DNA of 64,000 bases from JAKAXG01 sp035702985 (GCA_035702985.1 DASSZD010000067.1:1-64000); one strand, 5' to 3'. Shown: positions 36,739-46,074, numbered from the stretch's first letter. A program made the numbers and translations. Notes: generated by a model from the sequence alone, not told the origin.

Positions 36739-37428
36739 GTGGCCGAGGTGATCCGCCTCGAGAACGTCACCAAGGTCTACCGGAGCGGCTCGCTGTCCGT
36801 GGCCGCCCTGCGGGGCGTGTCGTTCGCCATCGAGCAGGGCGAGTACGTGTCGGTCATGGGGCCCTCCGGTTCGGGGAAATCGACGCTCATGCACATCCTG
36901 GGCTGCCTGGACGTCCCCTCCAGCGGCCGTTACTGGCTGGGCGGCGAGGACGTCAGCCACATGGACGAGGTGGACCTGGCCGAAGTGCGCAACCGCCACA
37001 TCGGGTTCGTGTTCCAGCAGTTCAACCTGCTCCCGACCATGACCGCCTGGCGCAACGTGGAGCTACCGCTCATATACGCCGGGGTGGGCCGGGCCGAGCG
37101 CCGGCGCCTGGCCGTCGGCGCGCTCGAGCGGGTGGGGCTCGGTGACCGCACGGATCACCGCCCGGGTGAGCTGTCCGGGGGCCAGCAGCAGCGGGTGGCG
37201 GTGGCCCGGGCCCTGGTCGGCGACCCGTCCCTGATCCTGGCCGACGAGCCCACCGGGGCCCTCGACTCGACCTCCGCCGCCGACGTGCTCAGCCTGCTGT
37301 CCGAGCTGCACCGGGCCGGGCGGACCCTGGTCGTCATCACCCACGACCCCGAGGTGGCGGCGGCCGCCGAGAGGACCCTGCGCATCCGCGACGGCCTCCT
37401 CGTGCCGGCCGCCGAGGCCGCCCTGTGA
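36739..37428 (+). CDS. MacB/LolD-type ABC transporter ATPase
   Basis: A 229-residue ATPase from the GTG at 36739, one base after the adaptor stop. Walker A GPSGSGKST, Q loop FVFQQFNLLPTMTAWRNVELP, signature ELSGGQQQRVAVARALVG and Walker B LILADEPTGALDS are all present. The FQQFNLLPTMTAWRNVELPL stretch is specific for the MacB/LolD branch of mechanotransmission ATPases. It overlaps the permease gene by 4 bases. Confidence 0.95.
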   Translation: MAEVIRLENVTKVYRSGSLSVAALRGVSFAIEQGEYVSVMGPSGSGKSTLMHILGCLDVPSSGRYWLGGEDVSHMDEVDLAEVRNRHIGFVFQQFNLLPTMTAWRNVELPLIYAGVGRAERRRLAVGALERVGLGDRTDHRPGELSGGQQQRVAVARALVGDPSLILADEPTGALDSTSAADVLSLLSELHRAGRTLVVITHDPEVAAAAERTLRIRDGLLVPAAEAAL

Positions 37429-38663
37429 GCTGGTTCGAGACCCTCCGCACCGGTCTCGAGGCCGTCCGCAGCCACCGCCTGCGCTCGGCTCTGACGGTGC
37501 TCGGGATCATGATCGGCATCGCCGCCGTCATCCTGACGGTGGGCCTGGGCCAGGGCGCCCAGGACCAGGTGAAGTCCGCCATCAACTCCCTCGGGACCAA
37601 CCTGCTGACGGTTTCGCCCGGCAGCAGCACCTCCTCGTCGGGGTTCCGCCAGGGCTTCGGCACGGCGTCGACGCTCACGCTCTCCGACGCCGACGCCCTG
37701 TCCTCGAAGGTGGTGGCCCCCGATATCAAGGCGGTCGCCCCGGTCGTCTCCGCCGGAGAACCGCTCAGCGACACGGTTAACTCCAACACCTGGACCACCA
37801 CGGTGGTGGGCACCACTCCGACCTGGGAGAAGGTGCGGAACCGGACGGTCTCCCAGGGGCGGTTCATCGACGGCCAGGACGTCACGGACCACACCGCGGT
37901 GGCCGTCATCGGCGCCGACACCGCCTCCGAGCTGTTCGGGGGGATCGACCCGGTCGGCCAGGTCGTCGACGTCAACGGCGTGCCGGTGACCGTCGTCGGG
38001 GTGCTCAACCCGGTCGGCGACACCTCCTCGACCACCGGCTCCAATCAGGACGACCAGCTGATCGTCCCCATGACGACCGCCACCCAGCGGCTGTTCGGCA
38101 CCTCCTCGCTGAGCTCCATCCTGATCGAGGCCACCTCCGGCAGCACCCTGTCGGCCGCCTACCAGGAGGCCGATGCGGAGCTGTTGGCCCTCCACGGGAT
38201 CACCACGCCGGCCGCCGCCGACTTCACCGTCGCCTCACAGCAGTCCCTGGTCACCACCGCCACCTCGGTCGACCGCACCCTCACCGTCCTGTTGGGCGGC
38301 ATCGCCGGAATCTCGCTGCTGGTCGGGGGCATCGGCGTGATGAACATCATGCTGGTCTCGGTGACCGAACGCGTCCGGGAGATCGGGCTGCGCAAGGCCC
38401 TGGGCGCCAAACCGGCGGTGATCCGGCGGCAGTTCCTGCTCGAAGCGTCCGTGCTCGGCCTGTCGGGGGGAGCGGTGGGGGCGGCCCTGGCGGTGATCGG
38501 AACCCGGCTCCTCCCCCGGGCCATCGGCTATCCGGTGGCCCTGTCGCTGCCGGCCACCGGCCTGGCCATCGCGGTGGCGGTGGCCATCGGCATCATCTTC
38601 GGGGTCTACCCCGCCTCCCGGGCCGCCCGTCTGGCCCCCATCGACGCCCTGCGCAACGAATGA
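37425..38663 (+). CDS. MacB-type ABC transporter permease
   Basis: A 412-residue permease with one N-terminal helix (LTVLGIMIGIAAVILTVGLG), a large external domain of about 200 residues (MacB_PCD, including VIGADTASELFGGIDPVGQ), and three C-terminal helices with the motif VTERVREIGLRKALGAKP and the final YPASRAARLAPIDALRNE. It belongs to the FtsX superfamily of mechanotransmitters that push substrate from the outer leaflet instead of transporting it through a pore. Partner of the preceding ATPase and adaptor. Confidence 0.94.
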   Translation: MSWFETLRTGLEAVRSHRLRSALTVLGIMIGIAAVILTVGLGQGAQDQVKSAINSLGTNLLTVSPGSSTSSSGFRQGFGTASTLTLSDADALSSKVVAPDIKAVAPVVSAGEPLSDTVNSNTWTTTVVGTTPTWEKVRNRTVSQGRFIDGQDVTDHTAVAVIGADTASELFGGIDPVGQVVDVNGVPVTVVGVLNPVGDTSSTTGSNQDDQLIVPMTTATQRLFGTSSLSSILIEATSGSTLSAAYQEADAELLALHGITTPAAADFTVASQQSLVTTATSVDRTLTVLLGGIAGISLLVGGIGVMNIMLVSVTERVREIGLRKALGAKPAVIRRQFLLEASVLGLSGGAVGAALAVIGTRLLPRAIGYPVALSLPATGLAIAVAVAIGIIFGVYPASRAARLAPIDALRNE

Positions 38664-39607
38664 CCCCCCGCATCCAAGGAGCAGCCCCAGCCATGGCGTC
38701 ACCCGCCTCCCGATCCCGGATACTCGGCTCTGCCGTCCTGGCCGTCTCGATGGCCGCCGCCCTGGCCGCCTGCGGTGGCGGAGGGTCCCCCAGGGCTTCC
38801 GCCTCCGGCACGTCCAGTACCTCGACCGGCGCGCCGGCCCCGTCGGGATCGGCCACCGGCGGGTCCGGCGGCGGCCGGGCCTTCCCCGGGGCGTCCGGAT
38901 CGGTCGCCGCCATCTCAGGATCCTCCATGGAGGTCCAGAACCCGTCCACCGGCCAGACGACGGTCAAGTGGACGGCGGCGACGACCTTCGACCAGACCGT
39001 CAGCCTGGCGGCGTCGTCGCTGAGCGCCGGGGAATGCGTGACCGTGACCGGCACCACCTCCAACGGGACCATCACCGCCCGCTCGGTGGCGGTGACCGCG
39101 GCGCCGTCGTCAGGCGGATGCACGGCCGGCTTCGGGGCCGGTGGCAGGGGCCGGTTCGCAGGCGGGGCGCGCAACGGCACCGTCCCGCCCGGCTCCGCGC
39201 CCGACACCAGCCGCACGCCGGGGCGGGTACCGGCCAACATCGGCTTCGCCGACGGCAAGGTGGTCTCGGCGTCGGCGACCAGCCTGGTGCTGTTCGGCTC
39301 ATCCTTCGCCGGTCTCGGCAGTCGCCCTGCAACATCCACTCCGCCCACGACGGCCGCCCCCACCGATGTGACCGTGACGCTCAACTCGTCCACCACCTTC
39401 ACCCAGGTCCGGCCGGCCGCCGCCACCAACCTGGCGGTGGGCGACTGCGTGGTGGCCAACGGGCCGGCCGACTCCACCGGCGCGGTCACGGCCAGGACCG
39501 TCCGGATCACCTCCACCGGCGGCAAGAGCTGCGCTACCGGCTTCGGGCGCTTCGGGGGAGGGGCCGGCGCCGGGGCGCCGGCAGCCTCCGGTTCCGCCAA
39601 TGCCTGA
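38660..39607 (+). CDS. Putative lipoprotein with two DUF5666-like repeats
   Basis: A 315-residue protein; the ATG overlaps the permease stop (ATGA), with a second candidate ATG at 38693 preceded by AAGGAG. The lipobox AALAAC sits near residue 38. After a Ser/Thr/Gly-rich tether two similar beta-rich repeats follow (SGSVAAISGSSMEVQ... and DGKVVSASATSLVLF...), each ending in a GECVTVTG or GDCVVANG strand with one Cys, like DUF5666 domains. The function is unknown; operon membership suggests an accessory or cargo of the exporter. Confidence 0.75.
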   Translation: MTPRIQGAAPAMASPASRSRILGSAVLAVSMAAALAACGGGGSPRASASGTSSTSTGAPAPSGSATGGSGGGRAFPGASGSVAAISGSSMEVQNPSTGQTTVKWTAATTFDQTVSLAASSLSAGECVTVTGTTSNGTITARSVAVTAAPSSGGCTAGFGAGGRGRFAGGARNGTVPPGSAPDTSRTPGRVPANIGFADGKVVSASATSLVLFGSSFAGLGSRPATSTPPTTAAPTDVTVTLNSSTTFTQVRPAAATNLAVGDCVVANGPADSTGAVTARTVRITSTGGKSCATGFGRFGGGAGAGAPAASGSANA

Positions 39608-41465
39608 TCGGCGCGGGCACCGGTCCGGGACGGCCAAGCGCGCCCTGGCCGCCGGTTGCGTGATGGCGGCGGGAACCGGCATCGGTGTCGGGATCTGGCA
39701 GGCCGGGGCCTCCGGAGCGCCGGGGCTGCGCCTGGCCGCGGCCACCACCACCTCCGTCAGCCGGACCCTGGACGTGACCGGCACGCTGGAACCGGCCAAC
39801 CAGTCGCAGGCTGCATTCCAGGTGGCGGGGACGGTGACGTCGGTCGAGGTGACCCAGGGTCAGAAGGTGAACGCCGGCCAGACCCTCGCCAAGTTGGACC
39901 CCACCCTGCTGCAGAGCCAGGTCAACACCGCCCAGGCGGAACTGACGGCGGCCCAGGCCAAGCTGGCGGCCGACGAATCGGGTCAGGCCGCCACGTCCAA
40001 CGCGGCGTCCGCCGGCACCGCCGCCGCGGTGGTGGGCGCCCAGGCGATCATCCTGACCAGCACCGGCCCGGCCCCGACCGGTTCGGGGCCGGCCAACGGA
40101 TCCGGCCGCAGCGGAGGGTCGGCGCCCGGCACCCTCGCCGCCGACCAGCAGGCGGTCGTCACCGCGCAGCACACCGCGGACATGGACCTGCAGGCCGCCA
40201 CCGCCGCCCTGGCCCAGGTCGGCTCCGCGTGTGGGGCCGCCCCCGGGGGCGGCTCCCCCCCCACCGGCCAGACGACCACCACCACCGCCCCGACGACCAC
40301 CACCACGACCGCCCCGACCACCACGACCACCGCCCCGACGACGACCACCACGACCAGCACCCCGGGTACCACCACTACCAGCAACCCCGGCAGCGGCACC
40401 ACGACGACCACCGGTCCGGCGCCGGGGAAGCCCTCCGCCGGCAGCGGCGCCTGCACGAGCGCCCTCTCGGTGGCCGGGTCGGCTGAGCAGAGGGTGGCTA
40501 CGGACCAGGCCACCCTCGCCTCGGCCGAGGCGGCGCTGGCCCAGCTTCTCTCCTCGGAGGCGTCCGGCTCGGGATCGGCTGCGCCGTCCCCGGGGGCCGC
40601 GACCCGGAAATCGGGCCCGGCGGCCCCATCGGCGGGCGGATCGTCCTCGTCGGGCCTGTCGGGCGGGTCCCGCGCCTCGGGCTCGTCGGCCGCCTCGCAG
40701 CCCACCGACACCCCGGCGCAGCTGGCCAGCGACCAGGCGACCATCGACTCGGACGAGGCCAGCCTGACCTCGATGGAGCAGTCCCTGTCGGCGGCGGTCC
40801 TCACCAGCCCTATCAGCGGAACGGTGGCATCGGTGGGTATCACCGCCGGCCAGACCGTCGCCGCCGGCTCGAGCACCGCCGTCATCACGGTCATCAGCGC
40901 CAACGGCTACGTGAGCACCACCTCGCTGACGACCAGCCAGGTGCAGCAGGTGAAGGTCGGCGACCAGGCCCAGCTGACCGTCGACGGGGTCCGGTCGGCT
41001 CTGTCCGGGGTGGTGAGCGCCATCGACCCGGTCGACGTCAGCAGCTCCACGTACACCTATCCTGTCACCATCGCCGTCACATCCTTCCCGGAGGGCATGG
41101 CGGTGGGCTCCACCACCCGCATCCGTATCGACGTGCAGGGCGCGGATCACGCCCTGGCCGTGCCCACCTCGGCCGTCCACACGACGGGGACCGGAGCCTC
41201 CTTCGTGTACGTGGAGCAGGCCGGCAAGATGGCCACCCAGCGGGTGACCGTCGGCGTCGTGGGGCCGGTTTACACCCAGATCGACTCGGGACTGAAGAGG
41301 GGACAGTCCGTGGTGCTGGCCGACCCGTCCCAGGCGGTCCCGGCGTCCAGCACCAACCAGACCACCAGGGGCCCCGGCGCCGGGCTGGGCCGGTTCCTAC
41401 GGGGCGCCGCCGCCGGGGGCGGGGCGGGAGCCCTGCGGACCGTGCTGCGCGGACAGGGCGGCTAG
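39600..41465 (+). CDS. Second HlyD-type adaptor with long Thr-rich insert
   Basis: A 621-residue membrane-anchored adaptor (helix about residues 14-34). Lipoyl-like halves are VAGTVTSVEVTQGQKVNAGQTLAKLD and VLTSPISGTVASVGITAGQTVAAGS, with beta-barrel sequence and DVQGADHALAVPTSAVH afterwards. Between the halves lie two helical stretches joined by a long low-complexity region rich in Thr, Pro and Ser (about 215-300), perhaps an O-glycosylated cell-wall spacer. It overlaps the lipoprotein gene by 8 bases and shares its stop region (CTAG) with the convergent DUF3040 gene. Confidence 0.83.
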   Translation: MPDRRGHRSGTAKRALAAGCVMAAGTGIGVGIWQAGASGAPGLRLAAATTTSVSRTLDVTGTLEPANQSQAAFQVAGTVTSVEVTQGQKVNAGQTLAKLDPTLLQSQVNTAQAELTAAQAKLAADESGQAATSNAASAGTAAAVVGAQAIILTSTGPAPTGSGPANGSGRSGGSAPGTLAADQQAVVTAQHTADMDLQAATAALAQVGSACGAAPGGGSPPTGQTTTTTAPTTTTTTAPTTTTTAPTTTTTTSTPGTTTTSNPGSGTTTTTGPAPGKPSAGSGACTSALSVAGSAEQRVATDQATLASAEAALAQLLSSEASGSGSAAPSPGAATRKSGPAAPSAGGSSSSGLSGGSRASGSSAASQPTDTPAQLASDQATIDSDEASLTSMEQSLSAAVLTSPISGTVASVGITAGQTVAAGSSTAVITVISANGYVSTTSLTTSQVQQVKVGDQAQLTVDGVRSALSGVVSAIDPVDVSSSTYTYPVTIAVTSFPEGMAVGSTTRIRIDVQGADHALAVPTSAVHTTGTGASFVYVEQAGKMATQRVTVGVVGPVYTQIDSGLKRGQSVVLADPSQAVPASSTNQTTRGPGAGLGRFLRGAAAGGGAGALRTVLRGQGG

Positions 41466-41836
41466 TACCCGGGACCCGGTTCGGCTCTCTCCGGGGCGGG
41501 CCGGCGCCGCACCTCGACCATCTCCGCCAGCACCCGGAGGCCCGCCAGCGCGATCACCGCGCCCAGGACCGAAACGGCCAGGCCGGTGCCCAGGCCGAGC
41601 ACCGTCAGGGCCAGACCGCCCAGGGTGATCGGCACCCCCCACCAGCGCAGCCCGAGAAGCAGGTGCCACAGGCGCAGGGCGGCCGGCTGGACGCTGGTGA
41701 GCAGCAGCCGCCACCTGGTACCGGGCACCCCTCTGAGCCGGGCGGCCAGATGAGGATCGGCGGCTGCGGCAGCCGCTTCGAGGCCGGCAAGAGCGGCCCG
41801 CTCGGCGGCACTCAACCTTGCGTCTGGAGCGCTCAT
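41462..41836 (-). CDS. DUF3040-family small membrane protein
   Basis: From the ATG at 41836, with GGAGAG just before it, this 124-residue protein begins MSAPDARLSAAERAALAGLE, like the LSExExxxLxxIE start of actinobacterial DUF3040 proteins, and has two adjacent transmembrane helices (about residues 68-88 and 90-108). The last 15 residues are charged and Pro-rich. The function of the family is unknown. The frame extends to 41875 but that part lacks a ribosome site. Confidence 0.72.
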   Translation of the reverse strand: MSAPDARLSAAERAALAGLEAAAAAADPHLAARLRGVPGTRWRLLLTSVQPAALRLWHLLLGLRWWGVPITLGGLALTVLGLGTGLAVSVLGAVIALAGLRVLAEMVEVRRRPAPERAEPGPGY

Positions 41837-41937
41837 CTCTCCACCCCTGTCCAGCTGGCTATCTCCCACACCCATTTCTCTACCCCTTGGGGCGGGGTAG
41901 GCACAGAGCCAAGAGTCCCATGGCTCCCGTCAAGGAA

Positions 41938-41943
41938 TAGTCT
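41938..41943 (+). promoter_or_regulatory. Candidate -10 box for leaderless glucokinase mRNA
   Basis: TAGTCT, then 6 bases and the ATG at 41950; no ribosome site. Confidence 0.5.
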
Positions 41944-41949
41944 CGCGGA

Positions 41950-42801
41950 ATGGCCGCCAGCACAAGCCCCGATTCCGCGCCGGACACGCTCGCCATCGAC
42001 ATCGGCGGGACCGGGCTGAAGGCTTCGGTGCTCGACGGCACCGGCCAGATGGAGCACGCCCGGGTGCGGTGCGACACGCCGTATCCTTTGTCCCCCCAGA
42101 AGCTGGTCATCGAACTGCAGGACCTGATCCGCCAGCTGCCCGCCTTCGACCGGGTGTCGGTCGGTTTTCCGGGCATGGTCCGCAACGGCCGGATCCTCTC
42201 GGCGCCGCACTTCGTGTCACCGGACGGCCCGGGCGGGGTCCCGGAACCGAAGCTGGTGGACGCCTGGCACCGCTTCGATCTGGCCGCCGCTCTCGAACAG
42301 GCCACCGGCAAGCCGGCCAAAGTGGCCAACGACGCCGACCTGCAGGGAGCCGCGGTGGTGGAGGGCACCGGCTTCGAGGCGGTCCTGACACTCGGCACCG
42401 GGGTGGGCACGGCCTTCTTCCTCGACGGGCAGCTCCTGCCCCACTTCGAGTTCGCCCACCACCCGCTCCGCAAGGGCAAGACCTACAACGAGGTGCTGGG
42501 CGAGGCGGCCCGCGAGCGGTCCGGGACCAAGAAGTGGCGGGTGCGGGTGTTCGAGATGGTGGAGACCATGCGGGCCCTCACCTTCTTCGATCACTGCTTC
42601 ATCGGCGGGGGCAACTCGGCCCGGCTCGGAACCGACCTCCCCGACGGGGTGAGCGTGGTCGACAACAACGCCGGCATCCTGGGCGGCATCAAGCTGTGGG
42701 AGCGCACCCTGGGCATGGCCGGCGAGGTGGCCCACTCGACGCCGAGACCCGACACCGCTACGGGCCTCCCCGGCCCCGCCGTCAGCGCCGCGCCAGCCTG
42801 A
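41950..42801 (+). CDS. ROK-family kinase, polyphosphate glucokinase-like
   Basis: A 283-residue sugar kinase. The phosphate-1 motif is AIDIGGTGLKASVLDG, then SVGFPGMVRNGRI, the catalytic Asp in VANDADLQGAAV and the adenosine-like motif VLTLGTGVGTAFFLDG. It lacks the CxCGxxGC zinc motif of ordinary ROK kinases, as do actinobacterial polyphosphate/ATP glucokinases (PPGK), whose length and PHFEFAHHPLRKGKTYNE segment it shares. So it probably phosphorylates glucose at the expense of polyphosphate. The 3' end overlaps pncB by 20 bases tail to tail. Confidence 0.87.
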   Translation: MAASTSPDSAPDTLAIDIGGTGLKASVLDGTGQMEHARVRCDTPYPLSPQKLVIELQDLIRQLPAFDRVSVGFPGMVRNGRILSAPHFVSPDGPGGVPEPKLVDAWHRFDLAAALEQATGKPAKVANDADLQGAAVVEGTGFEAVLTLGTGVGTAFFLDGQLLPHFEFAHHPLRKGKTYNEVLGEAARERSGTKKWRVRVFEMVETMRALTFFDHCFIGGGNSARLGTDLPDGVSVVDNNAGILGGIKLWERTLGMAGEVAHSTPRPDTATGLPGPAVSAAPA

Positions 42802-44014
42802 GGGTCCGGTCCGGGCCCAGCTCCGCGCGGGAACGGGCATGCAGGGCCCGCATGGCGTCGAGGGCCGGCCGCGGCCGGGGCGAGCCGGCGACCACCACCT
42901 GCTGGAGCAGAGGGCGGCTCCCCTCCGGACCGGCGGTCCGATCACAGGCCACGACGTCGAGGCCCTCCTCCGCCGACCGCCAGGCCCATTTCCGCCCGCC
43001 CACCGTCTCCTTGCCGGGGGACCGCTTCTGCACCGGGCGGCCTTCGACCGACACCAGCTTGTAGACGAAGCCACAGGTCGGGAACCCGCCGCCCATCACC
43101 ACGCTGGTCCCGGCGCCGTAACCGTCCACCGGGGTGGACGACAGCCGGTTGATGGACCGTTCGTCCAGGTCCCCGGTGACGACGACCCGGGTACCGGCGG
43201 CGCCCAGGGCGTCGAGCTGGGCCCGGGCCCGGACGGCCTGGGATCCGAGATCGCCCGAGTCGATGCGCACCGCCCCGAGGCCCGGACCGGCCGCCTCCAC
43301 CGCCAGCCGGATGGCAGTGGCAGTGTCATATGTGTCGACGAGCAGGGTGGTGGCCGGGCCCAGCGCGGCGATCTGGGCGTCGAACGCCTCCCGCTCGTCG
43401 TCGAAGAGCAGGACGAAGGAGTGGGCCGCCGTCCCGGCGGTCGGTATCCCGTAGCGCCGGCCCGCCTCGAGGTTGGAGGTGGAGGCCAGCCCGGCTACGT
43501 AGGCGGCCCGGGCGGCGGCCACCGCCGCCTCCGGGTCGGTACGCCGGCTCCCCATCTCGATCACCGGGCGGTCACCGGCCGCCACGCAGATCAGCGAGGC
43601 GGCGGCGGCCACCGCCGAGTCGTGGTTCAGGACCGACAGGATCATGGTCTCGAGCAGCACCGCCTCGGCGAAGGTGCCCTCCACGGCCAGCACCGGCGAG
43701 CCGCCGGTGTACAACTCACCCTCCGGGTAGGCGTAGACGTCCCCTCCGAAGCGGTAGCCGGCCAGCCACTCCAGCGTCCGGTCCGACACGATGCGCCGCC
43801 CGGACAGCCAGTCCAGCTCGTCGGTCCCGAAGCGGAACCCGTCGAGAGCGTCCAGCACCCGGCCCAGACCGGCGAACACGCCGTAACGGCGGCCGGCCGG
43901 CAGCGAGCGGGTGAACACCTCGAAGACCACCTGCCGCCCGGCGGTGCCCGCCTCGAGGGCGGCGTCGAGCATGGTCAGTTCGTAGTGGTCGGTGAGAAGG
44001 GCGGTGGATCTCAA
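42782..44014 (-). CDS. pncB: Nicotinate phosphoribosyltransferase
   Basis: Makes nicotinate mononucleotide from nicotinate and PRPP in NAD salvage. A TTG at 44014 overlaps the gatD stop (TTGA), giving 410 residues beginning LRSTALLTDHYELTML, the conserved N terminus. Further motifs are FEVFTRSLPAGRRYGVFAG, the EMGSRRTDP segment, GTAAHSFVLLFDDEREAF, and the PRPP-binding RIDSGDLGSQA. The frame upstream of 44014 is a shadow of gatD. Cotranscribed with gatD and murT. Confidence 0.93.
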   Translation of the reverse strand: MRSTALLTDHYELTMLDAALEAGTAGRQVVFEVFTRSLPAGRRYGVFAGLGRVLDALDGFRFGTDELDWLSGRRIVSDRTLEWLAGYRFGGDVYAYPEGELYTGGSPVLAVEGTFAEAVLLETMILSVLNHDSAVAAAASLICVAAGDRPVIEMGSRRTDPEAAVAAARAAYVAGLASTSNLEAGRRYGIPTAGTAAHSFVLLFDDEREAFDAQIAALGPATTLLVDTYDTATAIRLAVEAAGPGLGAVRIDSGDLGSQAVRARAQLDALGAAGTRVVVTGDLDERSINRLSSTPVDGYGAGTSVVMGGGFPTCGFVYKLVSVEGRPVQKRSPGKETVGGRKWAWRSAEEGLDVVACDRTAGPEGSRPLLQQVVVAGSPRPRPALDAMRALHARSRAELGPDRTLRLARR

Positions 44015-44787
44015 CGGCGGAAGGCTCCCAGCAGCCGTCGGGCGGTCCCGGGCCGGGAACCGGAGTCGAGGGCGCCGAGGCGTTCCCGGCGCAGGTCCTC
44101 GCATTCGGAGTCGTCCAGGGGCGCCAGGTCTCCGACCGCCCACGACAGCAGCCGGTCGGCCAGAGCGGGATTGCGGGCCAGCACCGGTCCGTGGAGGTAG
44201 GTGCCGAGGACCCGGCCGTTCCACACCCCGTCGGTGCCCGAGCCGTCCCCGTTGCCGACGCCGTGGAGGACCCGGCCCACCCCGGCCGAGCCGGGCCCGA
44301 CGGTGGTGACGCCGCCGTGGTTCTCGTAGCCGGTGAGGGTCGGCAGGCCGAGCTCGGCGACCGGCTCCACGGCTATCTCGCCGACGGCCCGCGCCCCGCC
44401 ACCCCGGCGGGTCCGGCAGTCCAGCAGCCCCAGCCCGGCCGCCTCGCGGCCCTCGGGGCCGACGAACGACCGGCCCAGGATCTGCACCCCGGCGCACACG
44501 GCCAGCACGACCGCCCCGGCGTCGACGGCCCGCAGCAGGGGCGCCGACTCCTGGCCGGCGCCCAACTGGCGGGCCGCCTGGTACTGGGGCAGGTCCTCCC
44601 CCCCTCCCACCACGTAGATCTGGCATCCGGCCGGAACCGGGTCGCCGGAGCGGACGGTGTGGACCTCGGCCGGTACGCCCCGCCAGCGGAGCCGCTGGGC
44701 CAGGATGACCGCGTTGCCGGAATCGCCGTAGGTGCCGAGCAGGTCGGGGAAGAGCAGGGCGATGGCCACGCTCGACGGGCCGGTCAC
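44011..44787 (-). CDS. gatD: Lipid II isoglutaminyl synthase, glutaminase subunit
   Basis: Supplies ammonia to MurT, which amidates D-glutamate in lipid II to D-isoglutamine. From the GTG at 44787 it has 258 residues. The nucleophile is C98 in VLAVCAGVQILG and the catalytic His is H200 in GTYLHGPVLARNP, a class I-type amidotransferase of the CobB/CobQ-like group; LLGTYGDSGNAVILAQRL is the characteristic N terminus. GTGA overlap with murT supports the start and the complex. The 80-residue C-terminal part is charged. Confidence 0.93.
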   Translation of the reverse strand: MTGPSSVAIALLFPDLLGTYGDSGNAVILAQRLRWRGVPAEVHTVRSGDPVPAGCQIYVVGGGEDLPQYQAARQLGAGQESAPLLRAVDAGAVVLAVCAGVQILGRSFVGPEGREAAGLGLLDCRTRRGGGARAVGEIAVEPVAELGLPTLTGYENHGGVTTVGPGSAGVGRVLHGVGNGDGSGTDGVWNGRVLGTYLHGPVLARNPALADRLLSWAVGDLAPLDDSECEDLRRERLGALDSGSRPGTARRLLGAFRR

Positions 44788-46064
44788 GACAGGCGGGTCC
44801 GCAGCTGCTGGAACGACGTGTAGTTGGCCACCACGTCCACCTCCGGGGCGCCGGCCGCACCCACGGCCCGGACCAGGTCCGGCTCGTGGACGTGCTCCAC
44901 CTCGGCGTAACGCAGGCGCACGGCCAGGTCCCGGCTGCGCTCCCCGGTGGCGACGACCAGGCGGCCCCGCAGCTTCTCGAACGGCACGTCCCACAGCCAC
45001 GACGGGTCGCGTCCGTCGGCGATGCGGGCGTTGATGGCCACCACCACCGGCAGGGGGGCGGGCCTGAGGAAGTCGAATATCTCCAGCCAGCCGGCCGGGT
45101 TCTTGGCCAGCAGGAGCCGGGCCTGCACCCCGCCGGCCGCCACCACCGCGTAGCGGCCCACCACCTCCGAGACCTCTCCCAGCGCGACCGCCGCCCGGTC
45201 CGGGTCCACGCCGAGCACGTCGGCCAGCACCAGGGCCATGGCGGCGTTGGCCTGGTTGGCCCGCCCCGGGAGCCGCAGCTGCAGCGTCACCGCCCGCCCA
45301 TCGGCCCATTCGATCCGTCCCGGCTGCACGCGCACGGACAGCTCGGGTCGGTGCAGGTCGCAGTCCCGGCAACCCCATCCCCCGGCGGCGGCCGCGGAGA
45401 AATCGACCCGCCCGCCGCAGCTCGGGCAGCCGCCGGCGTCGTCGGTCCACGGCTGGCCGGCGCCGACCCAGCGCACGTCGGCGGCCGTGCCCGCCCCCCA
45501 CACCACCAGAGGGTCGTCGGCGTTGGCCACGACGGTGGCGCCGCCGCGCTCGGAGAAGGTCCGGCGCCAGGCGGCGGCCAGGGTCCTGACCTCGTTGTTG
45601 CGGTCCAGCTGGTCCCGGCTCAGGTTGAGCAGGGCCACCGCCCGCGGCGACGTGGCGGCCACCACCCGGGCCAGCCACGCCTCGTCGACCTCGAGGGCGG
45701 CCGGGACGCCGGCCGGCCCCGCGGCCAGGGCGGCGGCCAGCCCGGGAGGCAGGTTGGCGCCCTGCAGGTTGGTGACCACCGGTCCGGCAGTGGCCAGGGC
45801 GGCGGCCAGCAGGCTGGTGGTCGTGGTCTTCCCGTTGGTCCCCGAGATCAGGGCCACGTCGTGGCCGGCGGCCAGGCGGGCCAGGGCCTGCGGGTCTACG
45901 GCCAGGATGGCCCGGCCACCGATGACCGATCCCGACCCCCGCCCCAGCCGCCGGGAGACGGCGGCGGTGGCGGCGCCCAGCCCGGCGGCCAGCCGGGTGC
46001 GGGGGGGCAGCCCGGCCCCGGAGGCCGGGGACGCCGAACGGGGGGATGTCTGCGTCGGGGGCAC
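44784..46064 (-). CDS. murT: Lipid II isoglutaminyl synthase, Mur ligase subunit
   Basis: ATP-dependent Mur-ligase-family protein (426 residues) that activates the glutamate of lipid II for amidation with GatD. The P-loop is SGTNGKTTTTSLL (about residues 74-86), LNLSRDQLDR is in the middle, and a zinc ribbon inserted in the central domain has the four cysteines CPSC and CRDC, a MurT hallmark. The C-terminal DUF1727 region has LLLAKNPAGWLEIFDF. A TACCCT box lies 10 bases before the GTG start. Confidence 0.94.
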   Translation of the reverse strand: MPPTQTSPRSASPASGAGLPPRTRLAAGLGAATAAVSRRLGRGSGSVIGGRAILAVDPQALARLAAGHDVALISGTNGKTTTTSLLAAALATAGPVVTNLQGANLPPGLAAALAAGPAGVPAALEVDEAWLARVVAATSPRAVALLNLSRDQLDRNNEVRTLAAAWRRTFSERGGATVVANADDPLVVWGAGTAADVRWVGAGQPWTDDAGGCPSCGGRVDFSAAAAGGWGCRDCDLHRPELSVRVQPGRIEWADGRAVTLQLRLPGRANQANAAMALVLADVLGVDPDRAAVALGEVSEVVGRYAVVAAGGVQARLLLAKNPAGWLEIFDFLRPAPLPVVVAINARIADGRDPSWLWDVPFEKLRGRLVVATGERSRDLAVRLRYAEVEHVHEPDLVRAVGAAGAPEVDVVANYTSFQQLRTRLS

Positions 46065-46074
46065 GATCCGTTCG

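Noticed and set aside
39983..40903. Minus-strand 306-codon frame rich in Val, Pro and Ala.
   Set aside because: Antisense to the second adaptor gene; its low-complexity character mirrors the Thr-rich insert.
44015..44860. N-terminal extension of pncB, and likewise long extensions of gatD, the VirD4-like and the SCO6880-like genes.
   Set aside because: The extensions are antisense-free but out-of-frame shadows of the upstream genes; NTGA overlaps and conserved N termini fix the shorter starts, or for the SCO6880-like gene an ATG overlapping the upstream stop by 8 bases.
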